Below, one piece after another: positions 27,098 to 35,300 of a stretch of 64,000 nt of DNA (the stretch's first letter is position 1; each line of letters begins with the position of its first letter). The stretch is from Verrucomicrobiota bacterium. Lineage in GTDB: Bacteria; Verrucomicrobiota; Verrucomicrobiia; Limisphaerales; JADJPG01. The notes under the pieces are model-generated. The model was not told the DNA's origin and ran no database searches. It was given only the letters and a program-made list of their open reading frames with translations. The translations under genes and the position numbers were made by a program. Location: NCBI GenBank assembly GCA_016713365.1, contig JADJPG010000033.1, forward strand, positions 33,088 to 97,087. The letters are read 5' to 3'.

Positions 27098-28309
27098 ATG
27101 CGCCGCAACGAGCTCGATTACATCCTCAGCACGATGCTGGACTTCCACAAGGACGTGTCGGACCTCATCTTCACGGTCGACAAACCGTTCCAAGTGGAGG
27201 CCGCTGGTCAACTCACGGCGGTCCCCATTAATCCGCCGATCGAAAAGCTGACCTCCTTTCACACGGAGATGATCGCCATGAACCTCCTGGCCGGGAGTCA
27301 ACGCCTCACGGAAGATCTCCTGCGCACCGGCTCATGCGACGCCTCGTATTCCCTGGGAGACCGTGCGCGCTTCCGCGTAAACATCTTCTCACAACGCGGC
27401 GCCTACTCGATCGTTCTTCGCAAACTCAACGCGCAGATCCCTTCGTTGACCGATCTATTTCTTCCACCGGTCATCCTCAACGCGGCGAAGGAGAAAACAG
27501 GCTTGGTGCTGGTCACCGGCGCCACCGGCTCCGGCAAATCGACCACGCTGGCCGCGTTGATCAACGAGATCAATCATCGCTCGGCAATCCACATCATCAC
27601 CCTGGAAGACCCGGTCGAATTTGTTTACGCCCAGCACAACGCGACCATCAATCAGCGTGAACTCGGAACAGATTTCGACTCGTTCTCGACCGGCCTGCGC
27701 GCCGCACTACGTCAGGCGCCGAAGGTAATCCTCGTCGGCGAAATGCGTGATCGCGCCACCGTAGAGATCGCTTTGAGCGCCGCGGAAACCGGCCACTTGG
27801 TCTTTAGTACGCTTCACACGATTGACGCGGGTCAGACGATCAATCGTATTCTCGGCATGTTCGAAACCGAGGAGCAGGAACAAGTGCGCTACCGCCTCTC
27901 AGACACGCTCCGTTGGATCGTGGGACAACGTCTGGCTCCCAAAGTCGGCGGTGGACGTCACCCGCTCATCGAAGTCATGGGAAACAACCTGCGCACGAAG
28001 GAAACGATCGTTCAGGGGGAGAGCGAGGGGAAAAGTTTCTACGAGATCATCGAAGCCAGCCACACGTTCGGCTGGTGCACGTTCGACGATTCGTGCCTCG
28101 AAGCCTACAAAAAGAACATCATCTCCGAGGATACCGCGTTGATGTATTGCAGCAAACGCGGAGTAGTGACTCGCGGCATTGATACCATCCGGAAATCTCG
28201 CGGCGACACGACCTCAAACATCACCGACCTGCGGATGTCACCCTCGCCAGAGATCAATCGCGGCGCCAAGCCTGCGGCGCCACCGCCCTTAACCATCAAA
28301 ATGAAATAA
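27098..28309 (+). CDS. PilT/PilU-family pilus ATPase
   Basis: 403 aa, paralogous to the upstream PilT but divergent. The N-terminus (DVSDLIFTVDKPFQVEAAGQ) has lost the usual SDLHL wording. ATPase motifs are intact: Walker A GATGSGKSTTLAALINE, LEDPVEFVYAQHNATINQRE, Walker B APKVILVGEMRDRATVEIAL, His box GHLVFSTLHTIDAGQTINRI. The C-terminus has VMGNNLRTKETIVQGESEGK in the AIRNLIRE position and a Pro-rich tail (GAKPAAPPPLTIKMK), features shared with PilU-type accessory ATPases. It probably assists PilT in retraction or acts in a related secretion machine. It starts 67 nt after pilT and ends 4 nt before the receiver-like gene. Confidence 0.85.
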   Translation: MRRNELDYILSTMLDFHKDVSDLIFTVDKPFQVEAAGQLTAVPINPPIEKLTSFHTEMIAMNLLAGSQRLTEDLLRTGSCDASYSLGDRARFRVNIFSQRGAYSIVLRKLNAQIPSLTDLFLPPVILNAAKEKTGLVLVTGATGSGKSTTLAALINEINHRSAIHIITLEDPVEFVYAQHNATINQRELGTDFDSFSTGLRAALRQAPKVILVGEMRDRATVEIALSAAETGHLVFSTLHTIDAGQTINRILGMFETEEQEQVRYRLSDTLRWIVGQRLAPKVGGGRHPLIEVMGNNLRTKETIVQGESEGKSFYEIIEASHTFGWCTFDDSCLEAYKKNIISEDTALMYCSKRGVVTRGIDTIRKSRGDTTSNITDLRMSPSPEINRGAKPAAPPPLTIKMK

Positions 28310-28313
28310 TCGC

Positions 28314-28769
28314 ATGTCGATGGATTTTGATTTCTTAACAGCAGCCGACAAACCGGCACTGATCGCCCTGAGCACTCCTGAACTGCAGGAGACGGCCAAG
28401 ACAGCGCTCGACCAGCTCGGCTACAAGGTTCACACCGCAGTGAACCACGGCGAATTCATCCATAAGTTCGGTCAGGTCGCCTACCAGGTCGTGATCATCG
28501 AGGAGATGTTTTCTTCCGCAACCCCCGAGGAGAACGAAAGCCTCCACGTGCTGCAACGGATGCCGATGAACACTCGTCGGAATTCGACCGTGATTCTGTT
28601 CGGATTCAACATGGCGACCTTCAATCCCATGCAGGCATACCAGCAGTGTGTCCACGCCGTGGTGAATCCATCGGAGATGTTCCTCCTGCTTCAACTGATC
28701 CAAAAGGCCACCGCGGATAACGACATGTTCCTGCACACGTTCCGCGAAGTCCAACGTCGAGTCGCCTAG
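28314..28769 (+). CDS. Degenerate receiver-like (CheY-fold) protein
   Basis: 151 aa; ATG 28314 lies 4 nt after the upstream ATPase stop, and an ATG at 28320 is an alternative. The alternating pattern (PALIALSTPELQETAKTAL, YKVHTAVNHGEFIHKFGQV, YQVVIIEEMF, NSTVILFGFN, VHAVVNPSEMFLLLQLIQKA) reads like a CheY-type fold. The usual phosphoacceptor aspartate at the end of strand 3 is replaced by Glu in VVIIEEM, and no acidic pocket is evident near the N-terminus. It is therefore probably a non-phosphorylated protein-interaction module. Tight coupling to the two PilT-family ATPases suggests a role in controlling them; this is inference. Confidence 0.7.
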   Translation: MSMDFDFLTAADKPALIALSTPELQETAKTALDQLGYKVHTAVNHGEFIHKFGQVAYQVVIIEEMFSSATPEENESLHVLQRMPMNTRRNSTVILFGFNMATFNPMQAYQQCVHAVVNPSEMFLLLQLIQKATADNDMFLHTFREVQRRVA

Positions 28770-28962
28770 CCGACATTCGAGACGCTTCCTCCCAAGTGTC
28801 CGAATCTTGGACTGCCTGCCGCAATAGGCACCCGGCCTCTCGCGTTGTTGAATCCCAGCCGAGCGCCATTTGGTAGGTTCAAGGCCTCTCCACGAGTGAC
28901 TTACGCCACCCGTTCCGGTTTTCTGAAGAAATCTCGAGAAGGATTCGAGCCCCTTCCTCATC

Positions 28963-28978
28963 TGGCAGGCCGGCTGCT
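28963..28978 (+). promoter_or_regulatory. Candidate sigma-54 promoter of the pilin-like operon
   Basis: The 16-mer tggcaggccggctgct matches the sigma-54 consensus TGGCAC-N5-TTGCW at most positions, with GG (28964-65) and GC (28976-77) exactly ten bases apart. The predicted start, near 28989, is about 24 nt before the first ATG at 29013. pilA promoters in Pseudomonas, Myxococcus and Geobacter use sigma-54, and rpoN is encoded at 54847-56358. Confidence 0.6.
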
Positions 28979-29012
28979 AAAAGTCGCGGGAGTGAACATA
29001 CTTTAACAAGCC

Positions 29013-29459
29013 ATGCGTATTCAAAGGAACAAGTCGACCGATTGCGGCGGATTTACGCTGATGGAATCCATCATCGCGTCCTCGATCGCCGCGATGATGT
29101 TTGGAGGGATCGTCTACGGCTACATCCAGTCGGGTCGTAACGCAGAATGGTCCGCATACTCGTTTGCCGCGCAGTCAATGGCCATGCAAAGACTCGAACA
29201 GACCCGGGCCTGCAAATGGGATCCGGAGTCGACCCCGTCCGTCGACGAGTTAATCAGCTCAAACTTTCCTACGGTGGTGAGCATCCTCGACGTCCCGATG
29301 AGCGGATCGAACTACATTTACGCCACAAACTTCACGACGATCTCCACCATCAGCACCGCGCCGCAACTTCGGATGATTAAGGTGGAATCCGTCTGGGGTT
29401 TTATCAACGGTCGACTCTACACCAACAGCATCGCGACCTGCCGGGCACCGGACGCTTGA
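29013..29459 (+). CDS. Prepilin-like protein (pseudopilin)
   Basis: 148 aa. The N-terminus is a class III leader: a short basic stretch, then CGG|FTLMESIIASSIAAMM with Gly at -1, Phe at +1 and Glu at +5, followed by a hydrophobic helix. A prepilin peptidase should cut before FTLME, leaving an N-methylated subunit that can join a pilus or pseudopilus. The globular part is small (RLEQTRACKWDPESTPSVDE, then VESVWGFINGRLYTN) and matches no named minor pilin that I recognise. It is the first gene of a four-gene operon (next start 3 nt after its stop) behind a good sigma-54 promoter candidate. Confidence 0.85.
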   Translation: MRIQRNKSTDCGGFTLMESIIASSIAAMMFGGIVYGYIQSGRNAEWSAYSFAAQSMAMQRLEQTRACKWDPESTPSVDELISSNFPTVVSILDVPMSGSNYIYATNFTTISTISTAPQLRMIKVESVWGFINGRLYTNSIATCRAPDA

Positions 29460-29462
29460 CCC

Positions 29463-30089
29463 ATGAAAACCTTTCCTTCGAGTCCTTCGAGCCGTCTCGT
29501 CAAATCGCCGAGTTCCTGCAGCGCCTTCACCCTGGCGGAGATTCAGGTCTCCATGGCGATCATCATGCTCGTCATCGGTGGTGTCATCTCCAGTCATGTC
29601 TTTGGTCTCAAACTGAACGAAGCGACGCGAGCCAAACTCAGCGCAAGTGATTCCGCGAGGAACGCCTTGAACAAAATGGTCGGCGATGTTCGTTCGGCCA
29701 AGACGATTCAGATCGGCTCAGGCAGCTACAGCGCATTCACTCCAGTCTCCGATGGTAGCCTCCAAAAAGGATCCGCTCTCCGGATCTACCCAAGCACCAA
29801 CACCAACTCCTTTGTGGTGTATTATCTCGATACGGCGGATTCAAAACTCAAAAAGGCCAGCACCTCCGCCACGACCCCCGTCACGGTCGCCGAGTATCTC
29901 ACCAACACCGTGCTTTTCACGTCGGAGAGCTACAACGGCACGATCCTGACCGACAATCAGAACAACCGCGTCATCGGCGTGGACATGCAGTTTTACCAGA
30001 TTCGCTATCCCATCACAACCATCGGAGCTGGCGGATACTTCGACTACTATCAGGTAAAAACCAAGATCACCCGCCGCGCATTGGAGTAA
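29463..30089 (+). CDS. Prepilin-like protein (PilW/GspJ-like)
   Basis: 208 aa. A 24-residue leader ends in CSA|FTLAEIQVSMAIIMLVIGG: Ala rather than Gly at -1, Phe at +1, Glu at +5. Some prepilin peptidases accept Ala. The mature part contains ASDSARNALNKMVGDVRSAK and long beta-rich stretches (SDGSLQKGSALRIYPSTNTN, VVYYLDTADSKLKKAS, YYQVKTKITRRALE), resembling PilW/GspJ minor pseudopilins. Those sit at the tip and start filament assembly. Spacing is 3 nt from both neighbours, so translation is coupled. The assignment to PilW is by architecture only. Confidence 0.82.
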   Translation: MKTFPSSPSSRLVKSPSSCSAFTLAEIQVSMAIIMLVIGGVISSHVFGLKLNEATRAKLSASDSARNALNKMVGDVRSAKTIQIGSGSYSAFTPVSDGSLQKGSALRIYPSTNTNSFVVYYLDTADSKLKKASTSATTPVTVAEYLTNTVLFTSESYNGTILTDNQNNRVIGVDMQFYQIRYPITTIGAGGYFDYYQVKTKITRRALE

Positions 30090-30092
30090 GCC

Positions 30093-31826
30093 ATGAAAAC
30101 ACACCCGCTACAGTCCATTCGGAAACAGCGCGGTTACGCGCTCATGATGGTGCTGCTCTTCGGCGGCATCGGATTGCTCGCACTCGCCGGAGCTTTGCGC
30201 TGGGTTCAAACCAACGGCACCCTGATCCATCGCAGCAACCAGAATTTCCGTGCCACCGCCGCCGCCGAAGCCGCGACTGAAAAGGTGCTCACCCAGCTTT
30301 CGCGTGATTTCAAAAACAGCGGCGAGGCCACGGCCTACGGCAATGTGTCAACCTACAACAACCTCGTTCCGACGACGTCGGACAACTCGCTATGGGGTGA
30401 CTTCACCTTCTCCGACGGTCAAGGAAACAACAGTCGCACCTACGTCGCGCGAACAGCGTCTTCCGTGTATGCCCCGCTGGAATCCCAGTACTCGGGCCTG
30501 CTGGGATTCGCCTCCACTTACCGCATCGTCTCCAATGCCAGGGAGACAACCAGCCTCTTTACCGTGCCCGGGGCCGTCCAGCAGGACATTCAGCTCGCCT
30601 CAATTCCCATCTTTCAGTTCGCCATCTTCTACTCCGGTGACATGGAGCTGAACGGCGCAGCGACATTGCATGTTCGCGGCCGGGTTCACGGCAACTCGAA
30701 CTTCTACCTGGGATCCAGTGCCAACCAATACTTCTATGAAGACGTCACAGTCAGCGGCGCCATCAACTTTGGCTCCCGATACGGATGGGGCACCAACGGC
30801 GGAACCATCTACTTCTACGACACGCGGGAGACAAACCGGACCGCCCTCACCCTTCCCATCGGCACCAACAACACGGCGGCCGCAGTTCGCGAAGTGATCC
30901 AAATGCCCCCAGCCTCGGAAGCCCTCGATTCCGCGATGGGCCGTGAGCGCTACTACAACAAGGCGGAGCTGGTAGTTCTGGTCAGCAATTCCACAGTGAC
31001 GGTAGGAGTCAAACAACCACACACCTCAGGCCTGACCACCATTCCCTGGCTCGCTACCACCAACTTTATCAGCACCAACAAAACGTTTATCGATCAGCGT
31101 GAAGCCAGCAAAACGGTGCAAACGACGGAGATCGATGTCGCCAAATACCGGACCTGGGCCGCAACCAACACCACCGTGATTTCGACCTTCGGTTCCGGAG
31201 TCACTCCGAACCTGATCTACGTTGCTGATTTCCGCACTGAAACGTCCTCAAAAATGAACGGTGTCCGCCTCGTAAACGGCCAGACTCTGCCCGACCGCGG
31301 ATTGACCGTGGCGACTCCGAATCCACTCTACACGAAGGGACACTACAATCAGCCCACTGCGGGACATCTGGGCACCACCAACACGAGTGATACCAAGCCT
31401 GCCTCGCTAGTGTCCGATGCCTACACGCTCCTCTCTTCCAGCTTCACCGATTCCGCCAGCGGCTCCAGCTACTCGACCCGGGTCGCAGCGAACACCACCG
31501 TGGTGGCCGCCCTCGTCACCGGCAACGTCGTTTCGAGCAGCGTTTACTCTGGCGGCGTCAACAACCTGCCTCGATTGCTGGAGGCCTGGAGCGGGAAGAC
31601 ATTCACGCTCAATGGCTCGCTCGTTTGCCTCTACAATTCCGCGAAAGCGACCAACGTATTCCAAAGCCCAGGCGTCTACTACTCGGCTCCCACGCGCAAC
31701 ATCAACTTCGATCCGAACCTGACGGACTCCACTAAACTGCCCCCGGGAACCCCGGCCATGCGGGTGATCGTCCGTGGGAAATGGACCACACCGCCTCCGA
31801 ACACCATCACCTACGCTGGAAGCTGA
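30093..31826 (+). CDS. Large PilX-like membrane-anchored pilus-associated protein
   Basis: 577 aa. The N-terminus QRGYALMMVLLFGGIGLLAL, then AGALRWVQTNGTLIHRSNQN, resembles PilX/GspK-type proteins: a G|Y-A-L-M-M cleavage-like site and a membrane helix, but no Glu at +5. A helical stem with repeated alanines follows (FRATAAAEAATEKVLTQLSR), then about 500 residues of beta-rich, Thr/Ser/Asn-rich sequence. MELNGAATLHVRGRVHGNSN and FYLGSSANQYFYEDVTVSGA hint at a beta-helix-like or sorting domain common in verrucomicrobial type II/IV filament clusters. Third gene of the operon with 3-nt spacing. It may form the filament tip or bind an exported cargo. Function inferred from context. Confidence 0.8.
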   Translation: MKTHPLQSIRKQRGYALMMVLLFGGIGLLALAGALRWVQTNGTLIHRSNQNFRATAAAEAATEKVLTQLSRDFKNSGEATAYGNVSTYNNLVPTTSDNSLWGDFTFSDGQGNNSRTYVARTASSVYAPLESQYSGLLGFASTYRIVSNARETTSLFTVPGAVQQDIQLASIPIFQFAIFYSGDMELNGAATLHVRGRVHGNSNFYLGSSANQYFYEDVTVSGAINFGSRYGWGTNGGTIYFYDTRETNRTALTLPIGTNNTAAAVREVIQMPPASEALDSAMGRERYYNKAELVVLVSNSTVTVGVKQPHTSGLTTIPWLATTNFISTNKTFIDQREASKTVQTTEIDVAKYRTWAATNTTVISTFGSGVTPNLIYVADFRTETSSKMNGVRLVNGQTLPDRGLTVATPNPLYTKGHYNQPTAGHLGTTNTSDTKPASLVSDAYTLLSSSFTDSASGSSYSTRVAANTTVVAALVTGNVVSSSVYSGGVNNLPRLLEAWSGKTFTLNGSLVCLYNSAKATNVFQSPGVYYSAPTRNINFDPNLTDSTKLPPGTPAMRVIVRGKWTTPPPNTITYAGS

Positions 31827-31833
31827 GATTGCC

Positions 31834-32475
31834 ATGAATTCACGGAACAGAATCCACTCGCTCATCGCGGTCGGCTTGATTTCGACCGCTGCTTTCAATT
31901 GCAACAGTCAGACCGCCGATCCGGCAACTCCCCCCGAGAAGCCAAAAATCGAAGCGAGGTTCTTCAACCAGACCACGCCATTCGATGGGGAGATCACCCG
32001 CGGAATTATCGTCGCCGAGACGAACCAGTTCTCGTTCGTCATCCCGGCGGGATTCCGTCAGCAAATCGACGCGGCCTCAAAGAAGGTGACGCTCACCTCC
32101 ACAAACTACGCCTGCGCCATCATCGCGGCGATCCACGAATCGGCCATCGAGGGCCCCGCGGACCTAAAACCGGATTCAATCCGCGAACGCCTGTTAGCCA
32201 GGTACAAAGACGCCAAGATTGTTGACGAGTTCACTGCGTCGATCGAATCGATGAGCGGTCCGGCCTTCGAGATCGAATGGGCAGGCGAGCTCGGCAAAAT
32301 GTCGACTCGCGCGGCCTTTATCCCCTACCCCGGCGGACACATCGAGGTGACCGTTCAAGCCCCGACCAAGAAGATTCGCGCCTACGACCAATCGATGTTC
32401 CAGCTGCTTCTCTCGGTTCGCACCAGCGCCATCGGCGCCAAACTCGCCGTTCAGGAATATCTCGCTGAGCAATGA
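31834..32475 (+). CDS. Exported protein of unknown function, last gene of the pilin operon
   Basis: 213 aa from ATG 31834, 7 nt after the previous stop; a longer in-frame reading from 31774 would overlap the upstream gene by 53 nt. The start gives a signal peptide (MNSRNRIHSLIAVGLISTAA) ending near CNSQTAD; the cysteine could be lipidated, but the lipobox is poor. The mature part (FNQTTPFDGEITRGIIVAET, QFSFVIPAGFRQQIDAASKK, IEVTVQAPTKKIRAYDQSMF) looks like a small alpha/beta domain. I do not recognise the family. Position suggests a periplasmic helper of the filament system. Confidence 0.7.
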   Translation: MNSRNRIHSLIAVGLISTAAFNCNSQTADPATPPEKPKIEARFFNQTTPFDGEITRGIIVAETNQFSFVIPAGFRQQIDAASKKVTLTSTNYACAIIAAIHESAIEGPADLKPDSIRERLLARYKDAKIVDEFTASIESMSGPAFEIEWAGELGKMSTRAAFIPYPGGHIEVTVQAPTKKIRAYDQSMFQLLLSVRTSAIGAKLAVQEYLAEQ

Positions 32476-32576
32476 TCTTCTCCGGAGTTTTTGGTCGTTC
32501 TCGATCAACGTAGTCCCGCGGGCATCGTCCATTTCCTCCTTCTCAACACCAGCGCTCCTGAATCACTCTGAGCGCC

Positions 32577-33320
32577 GTGAAGCGGCTGGACATTGCGTTG
32601 GTGGAACGCGGCCTCGCTCCCAGTCGGGAGAAGGCGCAGCGCGCCATCATGGCCGGCCTCGTTCGCATCAACGGCCAACCCGCCCGCAAATCCAGTGATT
32701 CCATCCGCGATTCCGACGAGATAATCGTCTCCGAAGGCGAACGTTTCGTCAGTCGCGGCGGCCACAAACTCGAACACGCCCTGAAAGAATTTGCCGTGGA
32801 CGTCACCGGGCTCACCGCCATCGACCTCGGCGCATCCACCGGCGGATTCACGGACTGCCTGCTCCAGCATGGCGCCGCCAAGGTGTTCGCCGTCGATGTG
32901 GGACAAGGTCAACTCGCGTGGAAACTGCGCAACCACCCGCAGGTCGTAGTAATGGAGCAAACCAACGCGCGTGAACTCACTCCCGGTAGAATGCCACAAC
33001 CTTTCACCCCGGCTGACCTCATTGTCATCGACTGCTCGTTCATTTCACTGCGGAAGATCATCCCGCCCGCGATTGCCTTGTTGCGACCGTCCGGTAAGAT
33101 CGTGGCGTTGATCAAACCCCAATTCGAAGCAGGCAAAGAAGAAGCCGACAAAGGCGCCGGCGTGATTACCGACCCGGCAGTTCACGACCGCGTGATTCGG
33201 GAGCTGCAAGAGTTCGTCAGCGCAACGCCCGAATTGTCCTGGCGTTCCGTAACTCCCTCCCCCCTTCTCGGCCCCGCAGGCAACCGTGAATTCCTCGTTC
33301 TCCTTGAAAAAGCTGGCTAA
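32577..33320 (+). CDS. tlyA: TlyA family rRNA 2'-O-methyltransferase / hemolysin-like
   Basis: 247 aa, GTG start at 32577. An S4 RNA-binding domain covers residues 1-60 (RLDIALVERGLAPSREKAQR, AGLVRINGQPARK). An FtsJ/RrmJ-type methyltransferase domain follows, with FVSRGGHKLEHALKEFAVDV, SAM motif AIDLGASTGGFTDCLLQHGA, VFAVDVGQGQLAWKLRN, FTPADLIVIDCSFISLRKI and LIKPQFEAGKEEADKG. TlyA of mycobacteria methylates 16S C1409 and 23S C1920; the same fold occurs in most bacteria. It overlaps nadK by 35 nt. The tlyA-nadK order is common. No promoter was recognised in the 100-nt gap upstream. Confidence 0.92.
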   Translation: MKRLDIALVERGLAPSREKAQRAIMAGLVRINGQPARKSSDSIRDSDEIIVSEGERFVSRGGHKLEHALKEFAVDVTGLTAIDLGASTGGFTDCLLQHGAAKVFAVDVGQGQLAWKLRNHPQVVVMEQTNARELTPGRMPQPFTPADLIVIDCSFISLRKIIPPAIALLRPSGKIVALIKPQFEAGKEEADKGAGVITDPAVHDRVIRELQEFVSATPELSWRSVTPSPLLGPAGNREFLVLLEKAG

Positions 33321-34188
33321 AACCATCCGCCGCGTCGGCCTCGTCGCCAACCCGGACAAACCGTCAAGCGTACCGCTCATTCGCCGTGCGATCTCCCTCA
33401 TCCGCGCCAGCCGACGGCAACCAATCGCCGACGTCACCACTGCCGCGCTGGTCGGCATGGAACTATCCACGTGTCCGGACGTCGCTTCGCTCGCCAAGGT
33501 CGTGGATTTCATCATCGTCTTCGGTGGCGACGGCACCATGCTCCGCATCGCCCGGGAGGCCGCCGGCTCCCGCACTCCACTCATCGGCATCAATGTCGGC
33601 TCATTGGGATTTCTCACCGACGTTCAGGCGCATCAACTCCCGCTCGCGCTCAAACAAATCTGGGCCGGAGAAACCATCCTTGAATCCCGTTCCCTGATTC
33701 AGGCGACGGTGAAACCCCATCCCGAACGTGTTCATGAAATCGCCTTGAACGACTTCGTAATCAGCCGCGGAGCGACACCCCGGCTCATCGATCTGGATGT
33801 CACCGTCGATGGCGAGTCTCTGACACGTTACCGTTGCGACGGATTGATCATCTGCACGCCCACTGGTTCCACCGCTTACTCGCTTTCCGCCGGCGGTGCC
33901 GTCGTCAGCCCCACCGCCGACGTCTTCACACTCACCCCGATTTGTCCACACACCCTCTCAAACCGCTCCCTCGTTGTCGGGATGAACTCGACCATCCAGG
34001 TGAAAGTCCTCAGCCGCCGCGCCGACACTTACCTCACCGCAGACGGGCAGAAACTCATCCCGCTCTCCGCGAACGAAGTCGTGACCATCAAACGCAGCCG
34101 GCACTCCATCCAGCTTCTCCATCTCGCGGCAGTTCGTTCTTCTGAAACACTCCGCAAGAAACTGAACTGGAGCGGATCCCACGTTTGA
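33286..34188 (+). CDS. nadK: NAD kinase
   Basis: 300 aa, GTG start at 33286 inside the end of tlyA. NadK phosphorylates NAD to NADP. Seen: the N-terminal strand VGLVANPDKPSSVPLIRRAI, the phosphate-binding signature FIIVFGGDGTMLRIARE with GGDG, GINVGSLGFLTDVQAHQLPL, the ALNDFVISRG segment with the NE/D-type substrate contact, CDGLIICTPTGSTAYSLSAG with the conserved TPTGSTAY motif, and LTPICPHTLSNRSLV. Length and all key motifs are normal. The 35-nt overlap with tlyA implies coupled translation. The next gene starts 45 nt later. Confidence 0.95.
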   Translation: MNSSFSLKKLAKTIRRVGLVANPDKPSSVPLIRRAISLIRASRRQPIADVTTAALVGMELSTCPDVASLAKVVDFIIVFGGDGTMLRIAREAAGSRTPLIGINVGSLGFLTDVQAHQLPLALKQIWAGETILESRSLIQATVKPHPERVHEIALNDFVISRGATPRLIDLDVTVDGESLTRYRCDGLIICTPTGSTAYSLSAGGAVVSPTADVFTLTPICPHTLSNRSLVVGMNSTIQVKVLSRRADTYLTADGQKLIPLSANEVVTIKRSRHSIQLLHLAAVRSSETLRKKLNWSGSHV

Positions 34189-34233
34189 CACGAAGCGCTC
34201 GATGCGTCCAAATCACCTCACACCCTGACCACG

Positions 34234-35265
34234 ATGGTTCGACTCAAAGACATTGCTGCCCAAGCCGGCGTTTCCGTCATGACCGTCTCCAAAGTCATGC
34301 GCGATGCGCCGGACATCTCCGCCGCCACCAAAATCCGCATCCGCGCGCTGGCCGAGCAAATGGGCTATACGCCGGACTCTGTCGCGCAAGGGCTCCGCAA
34401 TAAAACCACCAAGCTCCTCGGCCTCGTCATCTCCGCCGTCACCAACCCCGTCTTCGCCCGTGTCGTCATGGCGATCGAAGAGCAGGCGCACCAGCTCGGC
34501 TACGACGTCATCCTCGCTCAAACCCTCAATCAACCTGAGCGCGAGCAGGCGGTTATTCGGCGAATGCTCTCGCGGCGCGTAGACGGACTTTTCATCACAC
34601 CCGTCTATCGCCTGGAACAAACCGCCCCGATTTACGAGGAACTCGTAAAACGCGCGGTTCCGACCGTCCTCCTCGGCCACCGCGCCCCGTTCTGTTCCTC
34701 CTTCGTGAATGTCGAGACGGACGACATCTCCGCCAGCTTCGCCGCCACCCGGCATCTTCTCGAGCTCGGCCACAAACGGATCGCCTTCCTCGCCGGTCCC
34801 AACGCTGCGCCGTCCTCCGTGGAACGTCTCGAAGGCTATCGCCGCGCCCTGCGGGAAGGCGGCGTCGAGCTCGACGAAAGCCTGATCTTTCACGCCGGCA
34901 GCACAATTGAAGAAGGCGAAAAGGCTGCGCTGCAAATGCTGCAAGAATCGCCCAACGCCACCGCCGTTCAGGCCGTCAACGATCTCGTCGCCATCGGCGC
35001 CGCGAATGTGTTCCTCGGACAGGGCCTGAGAATTCCCGAGGATATTTCCCTCGTCGGCTTTGGAAACGTGCTAATCAGCGAACACTTCCGTGTGCCGCTG
35101 ACCACCATTCGCCAGCCAAAGCTCCGCCTCGGCACCGCCGCGATGGACAGCATGTTGAAACTCATCGGAGGGACCCGTCCCCCCACGAAGCGGTTGAGTG
35201 GCGAGATTGTCATCCGCCAAAGCTCCGGCGCTCCATCGGCGACCACTGGTCCGGTGACTCATTAA
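34234..35265 (+). CDS. LacI-family transcriptional regulator
   Basis: 343 aa. Residues 1-55 form the LacI helix-turn-helix and hinge (MVRLKDIAAQAGVSVMTVSK, then VMRDAPDISAATKIRIRALA). The periplasmic-binding-like effector domain starts at LLGLVISAVTNPVFARVVMA, with RRVDGLFITPVYRLEQTAP, VETDDISASFAATRHLLELG, GHKRIAFLAGPNAAPSSVER and ISLVGFGNVLISEHFRVPLT in the expected places. The ligand is probably a sugar or sugar derivative but cannot be named. The esterase gene 35 nt downstream on the same strand is the obvious candidate partner. No palindromic operator was identified in the short intergenic gap. Confidence 0.9.
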   Translation: MVRLKDIAAQAGVSVMTVSKVMRDAPDISAATKIRIRALAEQMGYTPDSVAQGLRNKTTKLLGLVISAVTNPVFARVVMAIEEQAHQLGYDVILAQTLNQPEREQAVIRRMLSRRVDGLFITPVYRLEQTAPIYEELVKRAVPTVLLGHRAPFCSSFVNVETDDISASFAATRHLLELGHKRIAFLAGPNAAPSSVERLEGYRRALREGGVELDESLIFHAGSTIEEGEKAALQMLQESPNATAVQAVNDLVAIGAANVFLGQGLRIPEDISLVGFGNVLISEHFRVPLTTIRQPKLRLGTAAMDSMLKLIGGTRPPTKRLSGEIVIRQSSGAPSATTGPVTH

Positions 35266-35300
35266 CAGCTCGCCGCGATTTCTCCCACGTTGATCGAACT

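Noticed and set aside
28930..28962. T-arm-like sequence (gaaggattcgagccccttc) suggesting a tRNA or attachment site
   Set aside because: The loop is too long and no acceptor, D-arm or anticodon arm can be built around it.
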